Source: Opitutaceae bacterium
GTDB taxonomy: Bacteria > Verrucomicrobiota > Verrucomicrobiia > Opitutales > Opitutaceae
Assembly (NCBI GenBank): GCA_029979145.1
Contig: JAPOIC010000022.1
Span: 1-15,066, forward strand
Reading direction: 5' to 3'
Length of the DNA stretch: 15,066 bases
The notes beneath the pieces are model-generated. The model made no database searches. It saw only the letters and a program-made list of their open reading frames with translations, and was not told where the DNA came from. Numbering within the stretch: position 1 is the stretch's first letter; each line of letters begins with the position of its first letter. Shown here one piece after another: positions 1 to 6,808 of the stretch. The translations under genes and the position numbers were made by a program.

Positions 1-60
1 ACAAGCGGCTCCCCCACCTTCGGTATTGCGAGCGAGAGGGCGAGGCCTGCTGGGGGATGT
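1..60. repeat. possible intergenic repeat with long-range inverted ends
   Basis: CCCCCA (11-16) can pair with TGGGGG (51-56) around a purine-rich middle. No convincing reading frame crosses it. On the minus strand its frame resembles junk peptides that I associate with dispersed repeats in metagenomic genomes, but that is memory only. It may continue left of the window. Confidence 0.25.
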
Positions 61-66
61 CAGTTT

Positions 67-83
67 GTAACGTAATACGTTAC
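67..83. promoter_or_regulatory. 17-bp perfect palindrome, possible operator
   Basis: GTAACGTA and TACGTTAC flank a single central A, giving an 8-bp perfect inverted repeat with a one-base centre. It is AT-richer than its surroundings. Size and symmetry fit a dimeric repressor site, for example LacI type. No gene starts beside it on the right; a regulated gene would have to lie left of the window on the minus strand. Function is inferred. Confidence 0.35.
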
Positions 84-146
84 TTCGGGCCGGGGACGGT
101 AAGGCCGAGATCCCATTCCCCGCCGCCGTCGGGCATCGTGGCTCGA

Positions 147-219
147 TGTAGGGCGGGGTCACTGACCCCGCCTCGGAGCCATCAGCATGTTCGCGGCGTG
201 GTTCGGAGACCCCGCCCTA
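147..219. repeat. palindromic GC-rich repeat (TGTAGG family), copy 1
   Basis: The core at 147-180 begins TGTAGG and contains GGCGGGGTCA (152-161) and its exact complement TGACCCCGCC (163-172) around one base. The left arm TAGGGCGGGGTC (149-160) can also pair with GACCCCGCCCTA (208-219), so two alternative hairpins are possible. A second copy of the 34-bp core lies inverted at 6809-6842. It looks like a dispersed REP-like element. Confidence 0.6.
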
Positions 220-234
220 GACCCAAGCCTAAAC

Positions 235-296
235 AACCACGAAGTCACAAAAAGCACCAAGATTCCGTCCTTGGTGACCTTCGAGTCTTAGTGGTT
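235..296. repeat. imperfect inverted repeat of the AACCAC type
   Basis: AACCAC (235-240) pairs with GTGGTT (291-296), and the inner arms are partly complementary (CACCAAG 255-261 with CTTGGTG 270-276). It has the same TTAACCAC opening as the sequence at 15008 and appears to belong to the same dispersed family. The stop codon of the epimerase gene (295-297 on the minus strand) is made by the TTAACCAC end of this repeat. Confidence 0.6.
246..276 (-). terminator. likely intrinsic terminator behind the epimerase gene
   Basis: Read on the minus strand, CACCAAG (276-270), an 8-base loop and CTTGGTG (261-255) are followed by CTTTTTGTG. That is a 7-bp stem with a short U tract, about 20 bases past the epimerase stop. 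It lies inside the AACCAC repeat, so the repeat probably serves as the terminator. Confidence 0.55.
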
Positions 297-1143
297 AATT
301 TCCGGCAACCAGCGGCCGGACGAAGTCCAACCCCCGCCGGACGAAATCGTCACCGTCGGGGCACTGGTCTTGAAACATGCCGCGGCGCCTGCCGAAGTCG
401 CCGAGGCCGGTGTTGTAGCTTTCGAACTCGATGAACTCCGCCGGCGTCTCGCGGAGTGCGGCGAAGATTTCGGTCCACGGCATCAGGCCGCCACCGGGCA
501 CGCCGCGGTCATTCTCGCAGGCGTGCAGCGCCATGAGCTTGGGGCCGACACGGCGGATCTCCGCCGGCAGGTCCCGCACCTCGGTCGCGAGGTGATAAGT
601 GTCGATCGCGATCTTCAGGTGCGGATGCGCCGCCAGGTCGACCAAGCGCAGGGCTTGCGCCGGGGTGTTCACGAGATGCGTGCGGAACCGGCTCATGGGT
701 TCGATGCCGAGCCCGACGCCGGCTTGCTGCGCGTAGTCGGCGAGTCCGTGCAAACCTTCCGCGGTGCGGGCGTATTCGTCCGCGGGCGGACGGCGCCGCA
801 ACACTTTGCCCGGGCGGCCGTAGAGCGCACCGGAGTAGGCCCGCGCGCCCATCGCGACGGCGAGATCGATCTGCCGGCGGTGCCAGTCAAACGCGAGCTG
901 CCGGTTAGCTGGCTCGTCGTCAGAAAGGTCCGCGCCATCCGGCCAAAGGCCACCGGGACCGATCAAGATGCCCATGCCCGCATCGGCGGCGGCGCGTTGG
1001 GTCAGCGCCGGATCAAAGCTCACGTCGTCGCCAATGGAAATCTCCAGCAGGTCCATACCCAGTTGCCGCGCGTGCGCGAACAGGCCGACTTCGCGGTCGC
1101 TCCAGCATTCCGTCCAAAGGTAGATGTGCGCGGCGTAGTGCAT
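295..1143 (-). CDS. sugar phosphate isomerase/epimerase, TIM barrel (xylose isomerase-like)
   Basis: This 282-residue protein belongs to the AP endonuclease 2/xylose-isomerase-like TIM-barrel superfamily and most resembles ketose 3-epimerases of the tagatose/psicose type. The four metal ligands of that family can be placed: E148 (GIEP), D181 (IDTYH), H207 (LHACEND) and E239 (FIEFES), with a catalytic-type glutamate at E148/E239. Such enzymes epimerise or isomerise free or phosphorylated sugars using Mn or Co; the substrate here cannot be told. I chose the ATG at 1143, which gives the usual opening (MHYAAHIYLW); an upstream TTG at 1182 would add 13 atypical residues. The gene is divergent from an NCS1 permease, with 223 bp between their starts. 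Its stop codon lies in a repeat, and a U-tailed hairpin follows. Superfamily is sure, substrate is not. Confidence 0.9.
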   Translation of the reverse strand: MHYAAHIYLWTECWSDREVGLFAHARQLGMDLLEISIGDDVSFDPALTQRAAADAGMGILIGPGGLWPDGADLSDDEPANRQLAFDWHRRQIDLAVAMGARAYSGALYGRPGKVLRRRPPADEYARTAEGLHGLADYAQQAGVGLGIEPMSRFRTHLVNTPAQALRLVDLAAHPHLKIAIDTYHLATEVRDLPAEIRRVGPKLMALHACENDRGVPGGGLMPWTEIFAALRETPAEFIEFESYNTGLGDFGRRRGMFQDQCPDGDDFVRRGLDFVRPLVAGN

Positions 1144-1217
1144 GGGTCCGCGAAGCAAAGGGCGCGCGCCGGGGGAATTCAAGCAACAGGTGCGTCAGAC
1201 CCGGCGCGCCTCCTCCC

Positions 1218-1244
1218 GGGAGCGCCGGCGTCCCGCCGGCTCCC
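1218..1244. repeat. GC-rich inverted repeat between divergent genes
   Basis: GCCGGCG (1224-1230) and CGCCGGC (1234-1240) flank TCC, with outer GGGAG and TCCC nearly pairing. I recall 'GGCGTCCCGCC' hairpins as dispersed elements in related genomes. It sits in the 223-bp gap that must hold the promoters of both the epimerase and the permease. No convincing sigma-70 boxes are visible in this gap. Confidence 0.4.
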
Positions 1245-1366
1245 CACATTGAAGCGCATCGCCCCCATGCGCTGCGTGCTCCCGAACCGTCCGAATTCGC
1301 GCCGCGCCCTGCGCGATTGCGTCGCCCCGATGCGCCGCCCACACTGCCGGCGCTTTACCCCACCCC

Positions 1367-2725
1367 ATGGATCACGACTTCGCCCTGACCGCGGTGCCGC
1401 CTGAGGCCCGCAACCGCACGGGCCGTTTCTGGAACCTCTACGCCGGCGAACATGCCGCTGGCACGGAGTTCATGATCGGCCCGCTTTTCATCGCCGCCGG
1501 CATCGGTGCCCGCGACCTGCTGCTCGGCCTGTTGCTCGGCAACTTTCTCGCCGTGCTTACTTGGCGCGCACTCACCATGCCCGTCGCCGCCACCTGGCGG
1601 CTCACACTCTACCGCCAGTTGGAGCTGGTGGCGGGGCGCAAGTTCGTGACAGTCTACAACCTCGCAAACGCCCTGCTCTTCTGCGCGCTGGCCGGCGCGA
1701 TGGTGACGGTATCCGCCACCGCGGTCGGCGTGGTTGTGCCGATCACCATGCCTCAGCTCAACGAATTCTGGCCGACAGGCGCGGGCTGGGTCGTGGTCGT
1801 CGCCATCATCGGCGCACTGTTCACCTTGTTTGCCGCCATCGGCTACGAGTGGGTCGCGCGCGTCGCCAACTGGTGCGCGCCGCTCCTGCTGGTCGGGTTT
1901 CTCGCCTGCGGACTCACGGCGCTGCCCAAGCTCGGTGTGCACAGCTTCAGCGACTTTACCCGGCTCTCCGGCGAGATTTGGACCGGCGGCGATCCATTGC
2001 CCGGGCAGACCAAGTTCACGTTCTGGCATGTGTTGTTCTTCTCGTGGTGCTGCAACGCCGCGATGCACTTTGGCATGGCCGACCTCTCGATCCTGCGCTT
2101 CGCCAAGTCGCGCGCGGCCGGCTGGACGCCGGCGGGCGGCATGTATCTTGGCCACTACATGGCTTGGGTCGCGGCCTCGCTGCTCTACGCGGTGCAACTG
2201 CGCGCTGATCCCACCAACACCGCCGTGCTGCCCGGCCCGCTGGCCTACGGCGCCATCGGCATCGCCGGCCTGCTCTGTGTGATCATCGCCGGCTGGACCA
2301 CGGCCAATCCCACCATCTATCGCGCAGGTCTCGCGGTGCACGCGCTGCGCCCGACTTCGTCGCGTTTTCTCGTCACCTGCGGCGTCGGCGTAGTGGTCAC
2401 CCTCGTCGGCCTGTTTCCCGTCATCGCCATGCGCCTGCTGGATTTTGTCGGGCTCTACGGGACAATTCTCGCGCCGGTCGGCGCCATGCTCGCGGTGGAT
2501 CACTTCATCCTGCGCCGCGGTCAGGCCGCGCCCGAGGCGGCCCCCGCCACCGGCGGCGCATGGCGGTATTACTTGGCTTGGTTCGGTGCGCTGGCGCTGT
2601 GCGCGATTCCGCTGTCCCGCGGCGTGTTCGCGTCCTTCCTGACCGTGCCAGCATGGTTGCTTTGCGGCCTCCTGTTCTTGGGACTCCACAAGTTGGGACG
2701 ACCCGGTGTAAATCCGTCGGCATGA
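1367..2725 (+). CDS. NCS1-family permease (cytosine/purine/allantoin type)
   Basis: This 452-residue integral membrane protein has about twelve hydrophobic segments. The N-terminal 'RFWNLYAGEHAAGTEFMIGPL' region and the late 'AGWTTANPTIYRAGLA' segment match the NCS1 layout, in which a WTTxxxxxYxAGL stretch lines the substrate path (CodB, Mhp1, PucI). These are secondary transporters, usually importing nucleobases or related small nitrogen heterocycles with H+ or Na+; the substrate here is unknown. The N-terminal motif is diverged from the classical NPLxR type, so a non-nucleobase substrate is possible. ATG at 1367 is preceded by CCACCCC and no Shine-Dalgarno. The stop overlaps the next gene's start (ATGA at 2722-2725), implying translational coupling. 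It is divergent from a sugar epimerase, which may hint at shared regulation. Confidence 0.8.
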   Translation: MDHDFALTAVPPEARNRTGRFWNLYAGEHAAGTEFMIGPLFIAAGIGARDLLLGLLLGNFLAVLTWRALTMPVAATWRLTLYRQLELVAGRKFVTVYNLANALLFCALAGAMVTVSATAVGVVVPITMPQLNEFWPTGAGWVVVVAIIGALFTLFAAIGYEWVARVANWCAPLLLVGFLACGLTALPKLGVHSFSDFTRLSGEIWTGGDPLPGQTKFTFWHVLFFSWCCNAAMHFGMADLSILRFAKSRAAGWTPAGGMYLGHYMAWVAASLLYAVQLRADPTNTAVLPGPLAYGAIGIAGLLCVIIAGWTTANPTIYRAGLAVHALRPTSSRFLVTCGVGVVVTLVGLFPVIAMRLLDFVGLYGTILAPVGAMLAVDHFILRRGQAAPEAAPATGGAWRYYLAWFGALALCAIPLSRGVFASFLTVPAWLLCGLLFLGLHKLGRPGVNPSA

Positions 2726-3291
2726 AGTCCGCGGTTCCGGTCAAGCTCACCGCCGCGCAATCCACCCAGCTGCTTGCCACGCTCGAGACGCGCGTTGCCC
2801 GCCATCCCGCGCGCCACAGCGGCGTGACCTGGGCGCAGGTCAAGGCACGGTTGGAGACTAACCCGGCGAGGCTCAAGGTGCTCGCGGCAATGGAGGCGAC
2901 GGGCGGCGAACCCGACGTCACCGGCCGCAATGCAAAGTCCGGCGCCGTCACTTCCACTGACTGCTCACCGCAGAGTCCGGCCGGTCGCACCAGCCTGTGC
3001 TACGACCGCGCGGGCCTGGAGTCGCGCAAGGAGCACCAGCCGAAGAACACCGCCATTGACCTCGCCGCTGAGCTTGGCGTCGAGGTGCTCGACGAGGCGG
3101 GTTACCGCGCGCTGCAACAGCTCGGTGAGTTCGACACGAAATCGTCCTCGTGGATCAAGACCCCGGATGACATCCGCGCCAAGGGCGGCGCGCTTTTCTG
3201 CGACCGTCGCTACGGCCACGTCTTCACCTACCACAACGGCGCCCAGTCCTACTACAGCGGTCGCGGTTTTCGCGCGCGGCTGGTGGTCTGA
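2722..3291 (+). CDS. DUF4256 family protein
   Basis: This 189-residue soluble protein has the pattern I know for DUF4256: 'SLCYDRAGLESRKEHQPKN' (about residues 93-111), then 'FDTKSSSWIKTPDDIRAKGG' and 'LFCDRRYGHVFTYHNGAQSYY' near the C-terminus, with full family length. No function is established that I know of, and no signal peptide or membrane segment is visible. The many conserved aromatic and charged residues in the C-terminal half look like a ligand or catalytic site, but that is inference. The ATG at 2722 overlaps the permease stop by ATGA, so the two are probably co-transcribed and coupled. A longer in-frame reading back to 2560 lies wholly within the permease and is rejected. It converges on the small gene at 3313-3510, with 21 bases between stops and no clear terminator. 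Confidence 0.9.
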   Translation: MKSAVPVKLTAAQSTQLLATLETRVARHPARHSGVTWAQVKARLETNPARLKVLAAMEATGGEPDVTGRNAKSGAVTSTDCSPQSPAGRTSLCYDRAGLESRKEHQPKNTAIDLAAELGVEVLDEAGYRALQQLGEFDTKSSSWIKTPDDIRAKGGALFCDRRYGHVFTYHNGAQSYYSGRGFRARLVV

Positions 3292-3312
3292 CCTGAGCGA
3301 GCGTTCAGCCGG

Positions 3313-3510
3313 TCAAGGGTGATCGCGCTCCGGTGGCGGGCGCTGGGCTTCCTGCTGGCGACGAGTCGCCGCCATGTTGTCCACCAGGTTCGGGTAACGC
3401 CGGCCGGCCTGCTTGGCGCGCTCGCGGGCCCAAGCAATCGACTCGGGCGTCAGCGTGATCTTCGCCGAATCGTTGGCGGGTTTCTTTTGTTTCCACGGGG
3501 GAGTGGCCAT
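3313..3510 (-). CDS. small hypothetical protein, possibly ribbon-helix-helix
   Basis: This frame encodes 65 residues: a basic N-terminus (MATPPWKQKK), then KITLTPESIAWARERAKQAG and RRYPNLVDNMAATRRQQ, and a Pro/Arg-rich tail. The order short strand (ITLT), helix, turn, helix is what small CopG/Arc-type ribbon-helix-helix proteins and ParD-like antitoxins look like, so DNA binding is possible; this is inference from pattern only. No toxin-sized partner is next to it. The ATG at 3510 is preferred over a GTG at 3528. Other frames overlap here, but this composition (acidic/basic heptads, TPES cap) reads as real protein. It lies downstream of a strong terminator, so it needs its own promoter in 3511-3572; none is obvious. 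Confidence 0.6.
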   Translation of the reverse strand: MATPPWKQKKPANDSAKITLTPESIAWARERAKQAGRRYPNLVDNMAATRRQQEAQRPPPERDHP

Positions 3511-3572
3511 GCCTGAGACGGTGCACACGTCAGTCTGCGACTCAAGTCGTAGACGGGCTCGGTTGGAGCACG

Positions 3573-3601
3573 AAAAAGCCGCACCGGTGAGGGTGCGGCT
3601 T
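3573..3601 (-). terminator. intrinsic terminator of the aldolase operon
   Basis: AAGCCGCACC (3576-3585) pairs perfectly with GGTGCGGCTT (3592-3601) around a 6-base loop. Read on the minus strand, the hairpin runs into TTTTTCG. It lies about 57 bases past the stop of the fused aldolase/dehydrogenase gene. This is the best terminator in the window. Confidence 0.92.
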
Positions 3602-3638
3602 GAGAGTTGGCTGGCGCGATCTTCGACGGGCTCAGGTC

Positions 3639-3662
3639 GATAATCCTCCGGAGAGGATTATC
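3639..3662. repeat. perfect 10-bp hairpin overlapping the stop codon of the fused aldolase gene
   Basis: GATAATCCTC (3639-3648) pairs with GAGGATTATC (3653-3662) around CGGA. The TAA stop of the fused gene (3660-3658, minus strand) is inside the 5' arm as transcribed. No U tract follows, so it is more likely an mRNA 3' end stabiliser or processing element than a terminator. Confidence 0.7.
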
Positions 3663-5850
3663 GCAGGAAGGCCTCGTGGAGGCCGCCGTCGACGGTGATG
3701 ACCTGGCCGGTGGTCTTGCTGAGGCGCTGGCTCACGAGGAGGAAATACGCCTCGGCTTGGTCGGCCGGGGTGATCGGGGCCTTGGTGAGCGTGCGGTCTG
3801 CGTAAAACTGCGCGAGCTTGGTCGTGAGCGACTCGGTCTCCTCGTCATCCGTGTAAGGGATGTTGTATTTCGCTAGGGAGCCGATGACGCGGTCGCGGGG
3901 GAACATCGCGGAGCCCTTGACCACGGTCGCGGGGGCGACGCCGTTGACGCGCACGATCGGGGCGAGCTCGATGGCGAGTTCGCGCACGAGGTGGTTGGCG
4001 GCGGCCTTCGACGTGTCGTAGGCGACGGAGCCCTTCTTCGCGACGACGGCGTTGGCCGAGGTCGTGAGGACGAGCTGGCCCTTGAGGCCCTGCTCCTTCC
4101 AGGTCTTCGCGGCCTCGTCGCCGACAATGTAGCTGCCGGTGACGTTGACGCCGAAGGTGAAGGCCCACTTGTCGTCGGGGATGTGGCCGGAGGTGTCGCT
4201 CGGCCAGAACACGCCCGCGGTGACGATGATCGAGTCGAAGCCGCCGTAGGCGAGCGCGACTTGGTCAAGCATGGCGCGGACGCTGGCGCGGTCCGTGATG
4301 TTGGCGGCGAGGCCGATGGCCGGGCCGCAACCGGAAATGCCGGAGCCGGCGACGCCGATGCCTTGGCCGAGCTTGGCGGTGATTTCCTTGGCCGTGGCCT
4401 CGGCGGACTCGAGCTTCATGTCGACGCACACGAGGTTCGCCCCCTCAGGCGCGAGGCGGTGGGCGGTCTCCTTGCCGATGCCGGAGCCGGCGCCGATGAT
4501 AACGACGGTCTGGCGGGCCAATTCCTTCTCGGCCGGCATGCGCTTCAGCTTCGCCTCCTCGAGGAGCCAGTATTCGATGTCGAAGGCCTCCTGCTGCGGC
4601 AGGGCGATATACTTGTCGATCGCCTCGGCGCCGCGCATGACTTCGACGGCGCAATTGTAGAACTCGGCGGTGACGCGCGACTCCGACTTGTCCTTGCCCC
4701 AGGCAATCATGCCGAGACCGGGGATTAGCACGACCGTCGGGTTCGCATCGCGCTGCGCGGGCGAGTTGGCGTGTTTGCACTTCGCGTAGTAGGCGGCGTA
4801 GTCCTTGCGGTAAGCCTCGAGGCCGGCGGTGAGCTTGGCCTTGAGCGCGGCGAGGTCTTCGGCCTGCGGATTCCAGTCCACGTAAAGCGGCTTGATCTTG
4901 GTGCGCAGGAAGTGGTCCGGGCAGGAGGTGCCGAGCTCGGCGAGACGCGGCGCGTCCTTCGAGTTCACGAAGCGCAGGATCTTCTCGTCGTCCTGGATGG
5001 TGCCGATGAAGCGCTTCTGCTGCGAGACCTGGCCGCGGAGCCAAGGCAGGATCGCGGCGAAGGTCGCGCGGCGCTGGGTCTCGTCGACCGTCTGGTATTT
5101 CGCGCCACCGAAGGCCGCGGCGTCGCCACCCTTTTCCGCGTATTTCTTTTCGATGTAGGCGGCGGCCTTCTCGATGCAGTCGAGCGTGTAAGTGTAGCAG
5201 GCCTTCTCCTCGTCGTCCCACGAGATGAAGCCGTGCTGGCCCATCATGATGGACTTCACCTTCGGGTTGGCCGCACAGATTTCCTGCATGGCGAGGCCGA
5301 GCTCAAAGCCCGGGCGCATCCACTTCACGTAAGCCATCTCGCCGCCGAAGATCTCCTGGGTGAGCTTCTCGCAGTTGGCGGAGGCCGCGATCGAGATGAT
5401 CGCGTTGGGATGCATGTGGTCCACGAACTTCGCCGGGATGAAGCTGTGCAGCGGCGTGTCGATGGAGGAGGCGCGCGGGTTCAGGTTGAAGGTCGTGTGG
5501 GTATACATGCCCACCATGTCGTCCTCGGCCTGCGACTTCAGGCCCTTGTCCTTGCGGCCGGAATAGACTTTCTGCAGGTCGATCAGTTTCTGCTGGTAGA
5601 GCGACGAGAAGTTCTCGCGCTTGCTGGTGCGGAGGTCGCCGCCGGAGCCCTTGACCCAGAGGACCTCGACGTCGGCGCCGGAGAGGGGATCCTTCTCGGC
5701 GAGCTTGGACGACGTGTTGCCACCGCCGGTGTTGGTGATGCGCTGGTCGCTGCCCAGCAGGTTCGAGCGATAAACGAGGCGCTCGACTTGGTCGAGGGAG
5801 GCCGCCTTGGCGTCATCCCAGAGGTAATTCACGTAGTGGTAGGTTTTCAT
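3658..5850 (-). CDS. rhaEW: bifunctional rhamnulose-1-phosphate aldolase / short-chain dehydrogenase
   Basis: This 730-residue fusion matches the RhaEW/YuxG type: the aldolase half splits L-rhamnulose-1-phosphate into dihydroxyacetone phosphate and L-lactaldehyde, and the dehydrogenase half oxidises the lactaldehyde with NAD. The N-terminal class II aldolase domain (about 25-300) shows GGGNTSSK (42-49), zinc ligands H145 and H147 in DHMHP, and H206 in GQHG. A linker domain follows, then a Rossmann SDR (about 445-730) with GAGSGIG (453-459), S598, and Y611-x3-K615. Length is close to the family norm. Start ATG at 5850 begins the recognisable MKTYHYVNYLWDD; a longer frame to 5916 runs into the upstream gene. 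It starts 13 bases after the stop of the class II aldolase gene, so the two form an operon, closed by the terminator at 3573-3601. Rhamnose isomerase and kinase are not in the window, so the exact sugar is inferred from family. Confidence 0.9.
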   Translation of the reverse strand: MKTYHYVNYLWDDAKAASLDQVERLVYRSNLLGSDQRITNTGGGNTSSKLAEKDPLSGADVEVLWVKGSGGDLRTSKRENFSSLYQQKLIDLQKVYSGRKDKGLKSQAEDDMVGMYTHTTFNLNPRASSIDTPLHSFIPAKFVDHMHPNAIISIAASANCEKLTQEIFGGEMAYVKWMRPGFELGLAMQEICAANPKVKSIMMGQHGFISWDDEEKACYTYTLDCIEKAAAYIEKKYAEKGGDAAAFGGAKYQTVDETQRRATFAAILPWLRGQVSQQKRFIGTIQDDEKILRFVNSKDAPRLAELGTSCPDHFLRTKIKPLYVDWNPQAEDLAALKAKLTAGLEAYRKDYAAYYAKCKHANSPAQRDANPTVVLIPGLGMIAWGKDKSESRVTAEFYNCAVEVMRGAEAIDKYIALPQQEAFDIEYWLLEEAKLKRMPAEKELARQTVVIIGAGSGIGKETAHRLAPEGANLVCVDMKLESAEATAKEITAKLGQGIGVAGSGISGCGPAIGLAANITDRASVRAMLDQVALAYGGFDSIIVTAGVFWPSDTSGHIPDDKWAFTFGVNVTGSYIVGDEAAKTWKEQGLKGQLVLTTSANAVVAKKGSVAYDTSKAAANHLVRELAIELAPIVRVNGVAPATVVKGSAMFPRDRVIGSLAKYNIPYTDDEETESLTTKLAQFYADRTLTKAPITPADQAEAYFLLVSQRLSKTTGQVITVDGGLHEAFLR

Positions 5851-5863
5851 GAGTCGGAGGGTT

Positions 5864-6622
5864 TTAGCGAAGGCCGAGGACCTTCTCGCGGTAGTGTTCG
5901 TCGGGGCGGCCGGCAATGCGCGCGACCGTCGCGGCGGAAAGGAAACGCGGCGAACCGAGGGCCGTCGCGCGGGTGAAAATCTCGGCGCCCTTCACCGCCA
6001 TCAAAGTGGCGGCGAGCACGGCCTGCGGCGTGCCGCCAAGAGCGATAAGACCGTGATTTTCCAAAAGGATCACGCGCGGCGGGCGGGCCGTGCGCTTGAT
6101 GAAGGCGGTGACGGCGCGGCGGATCGCCTGCGCCAGCTTGAGGCCCGGATCGACGTAAGGCACGAGCACGAACTCGCCGCCGCAGCACACGATCTCGTCG
6201 GGGCACATGCGCTTGGTCGCGAAGGCCCGGGCGTGCGGGGTGCAAAGGATGCCATTGACCGCCACCGGGTGCGTGTGGCCCACGAAGTTCACGCCGGGGA
6301 GCGTCAGCAGCCACGCATGAAACATCGCCTCGACCGACGGCTTGCGCGCCGACGCCTTCACTCGAGCGGCCAGCAAGGCGTCGTCGACCTCGGCATCGGT
6401 CATCTGCTTCGCGTCGAGCGCGGGGAGCAGGCCGTCAAAGCGGCACTCCGTCACGGCCTTGGCGTCAAGCGTGGCGAGGTTGGAGCCGCTGGCCTTGACC
6501 AGAAAGGTGGCGTCAGAGAGGCGGGCCGACGTGTTGCCCTCCCCCAAAATCGCCAGCGCGCGCTCCTCCCGGCCGAGTTGGTGGGAGAGTTCAAGCAGCT
6601 GGGGAAGCAGGGGGTTGGGCAT
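5864..6622 (-). CDS. class II aldolase/adducin family protein
   Basis: This 252-residue enzyme is of the L-fuculose-phosphate aldolase (FucA/AraD) family, zinc enzymes that cleave or epimerise ketose phosphates. Visible motifs are GEGNTS (27-32) for phosphate binding, an acid at E98 (SVEAMFH), zinc ligands H116 and H118 in GHTHP, and H190 in LENHG. Length fits single-domain members. The substrate cannot be told; being 13 bases upstream of the fused rhamnulose-phosphate aldolase suggests a related deoxy-sugar or an accessory substrate. I chose ATG at 6622; a TTG at 6634 would add four residues. No Shine-Dalgarno is present (TTCCC precedes ATG). A plausible promoter lies at 6638-6665, which would give a very short leader. 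Confidence 0.85.
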   Translation of the reverse strand: MPNPLLPQLLELSHQLGREERALAILGEGNTSARLSDATFLVKASGSNLATLDAKAVTECRFDGLLPALDAKQMTDAEVDDALLAARVKASARKPSVEAMFHAWLLTLPGVNFVGHTHPVAVNGILCTPHARAFATKRMCPDEIVCCGGEFVLVPYVDPGLKLAQAIRRAVTAFIKRTARPPRVILLENHGLIALGGTPQAVLAATLMAVKGAEIFTRATALGSPRFLSAATVARIAGRPDEHYREKVLGLR

Positions 6623-6637
6623 GGGAATGACCAAAAA

Positions 6638-6665
6638 ATGATAGATTCTGGTAGCTTTCCACCAA
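6638..6665 (-). promoter_or_regulatory. candidate sigma-70 promoter of the aldolase operon
   Basis: On the minus strand TTGGTG (6665-6660) and TATCAT (6643-6638) are separated by 16 bases in an AT-rich patch. Transcription would begin near 6631, only about 9 bases before the ATG at 6622, implying a nearly leaderless mRNA. It is judged by eye from box similarity only. Confidence 0.4.
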
Positions 6666-6731
6666 AAACTTTCATCGGCACGGAAACGTCACCCCTGGGG
6701 AGGGAGGACAGTCCGAGAACCGGCCGGACGA

Positions 6732-6754
6732 AGGGGTTTCGGTCAGAAACCCTT
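6732..6754. repeat. hairpin between panC and the aldolase operon
   Basis: GGGTTTC (6734-6740) pairs with GAAACCC (6746-6752) around GGTCA; the flanking AAG and CTT almost extend it. There is no U tract on either side, so a terminator role for panC is weak. The rest of the 215-bp gap holds the repeat at 6809-6842 and the candidate promoter at 6638-6665. Confidence 0.4.
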
Positions 6755-6808
6755 CTGTCATTCTGAGCCGGTGGGGAGGCAGTCGCCAATGCTGCGGACA
6801 GGACGTGC

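Noticed and set aside
57..434. 125-residue plus-strand frame at the left end
   Set aside because: It runs through the repeats and into the antisense of the epimerase; Arg/Pro-rich without structure.
1355..2689. 444-residue minus-strand frame across the NCS1 permease
   Set aside because: Composition is low-complexity and charged (Gly/Glu/His/Arg) with no recognisable domain, while the opposite strand encodes a clear membrane protein.
6732..6754. Hairpin as terminator of panC
   Set aside because: No U tract on the minus strand after the stem; kept only as an inverted repeat.
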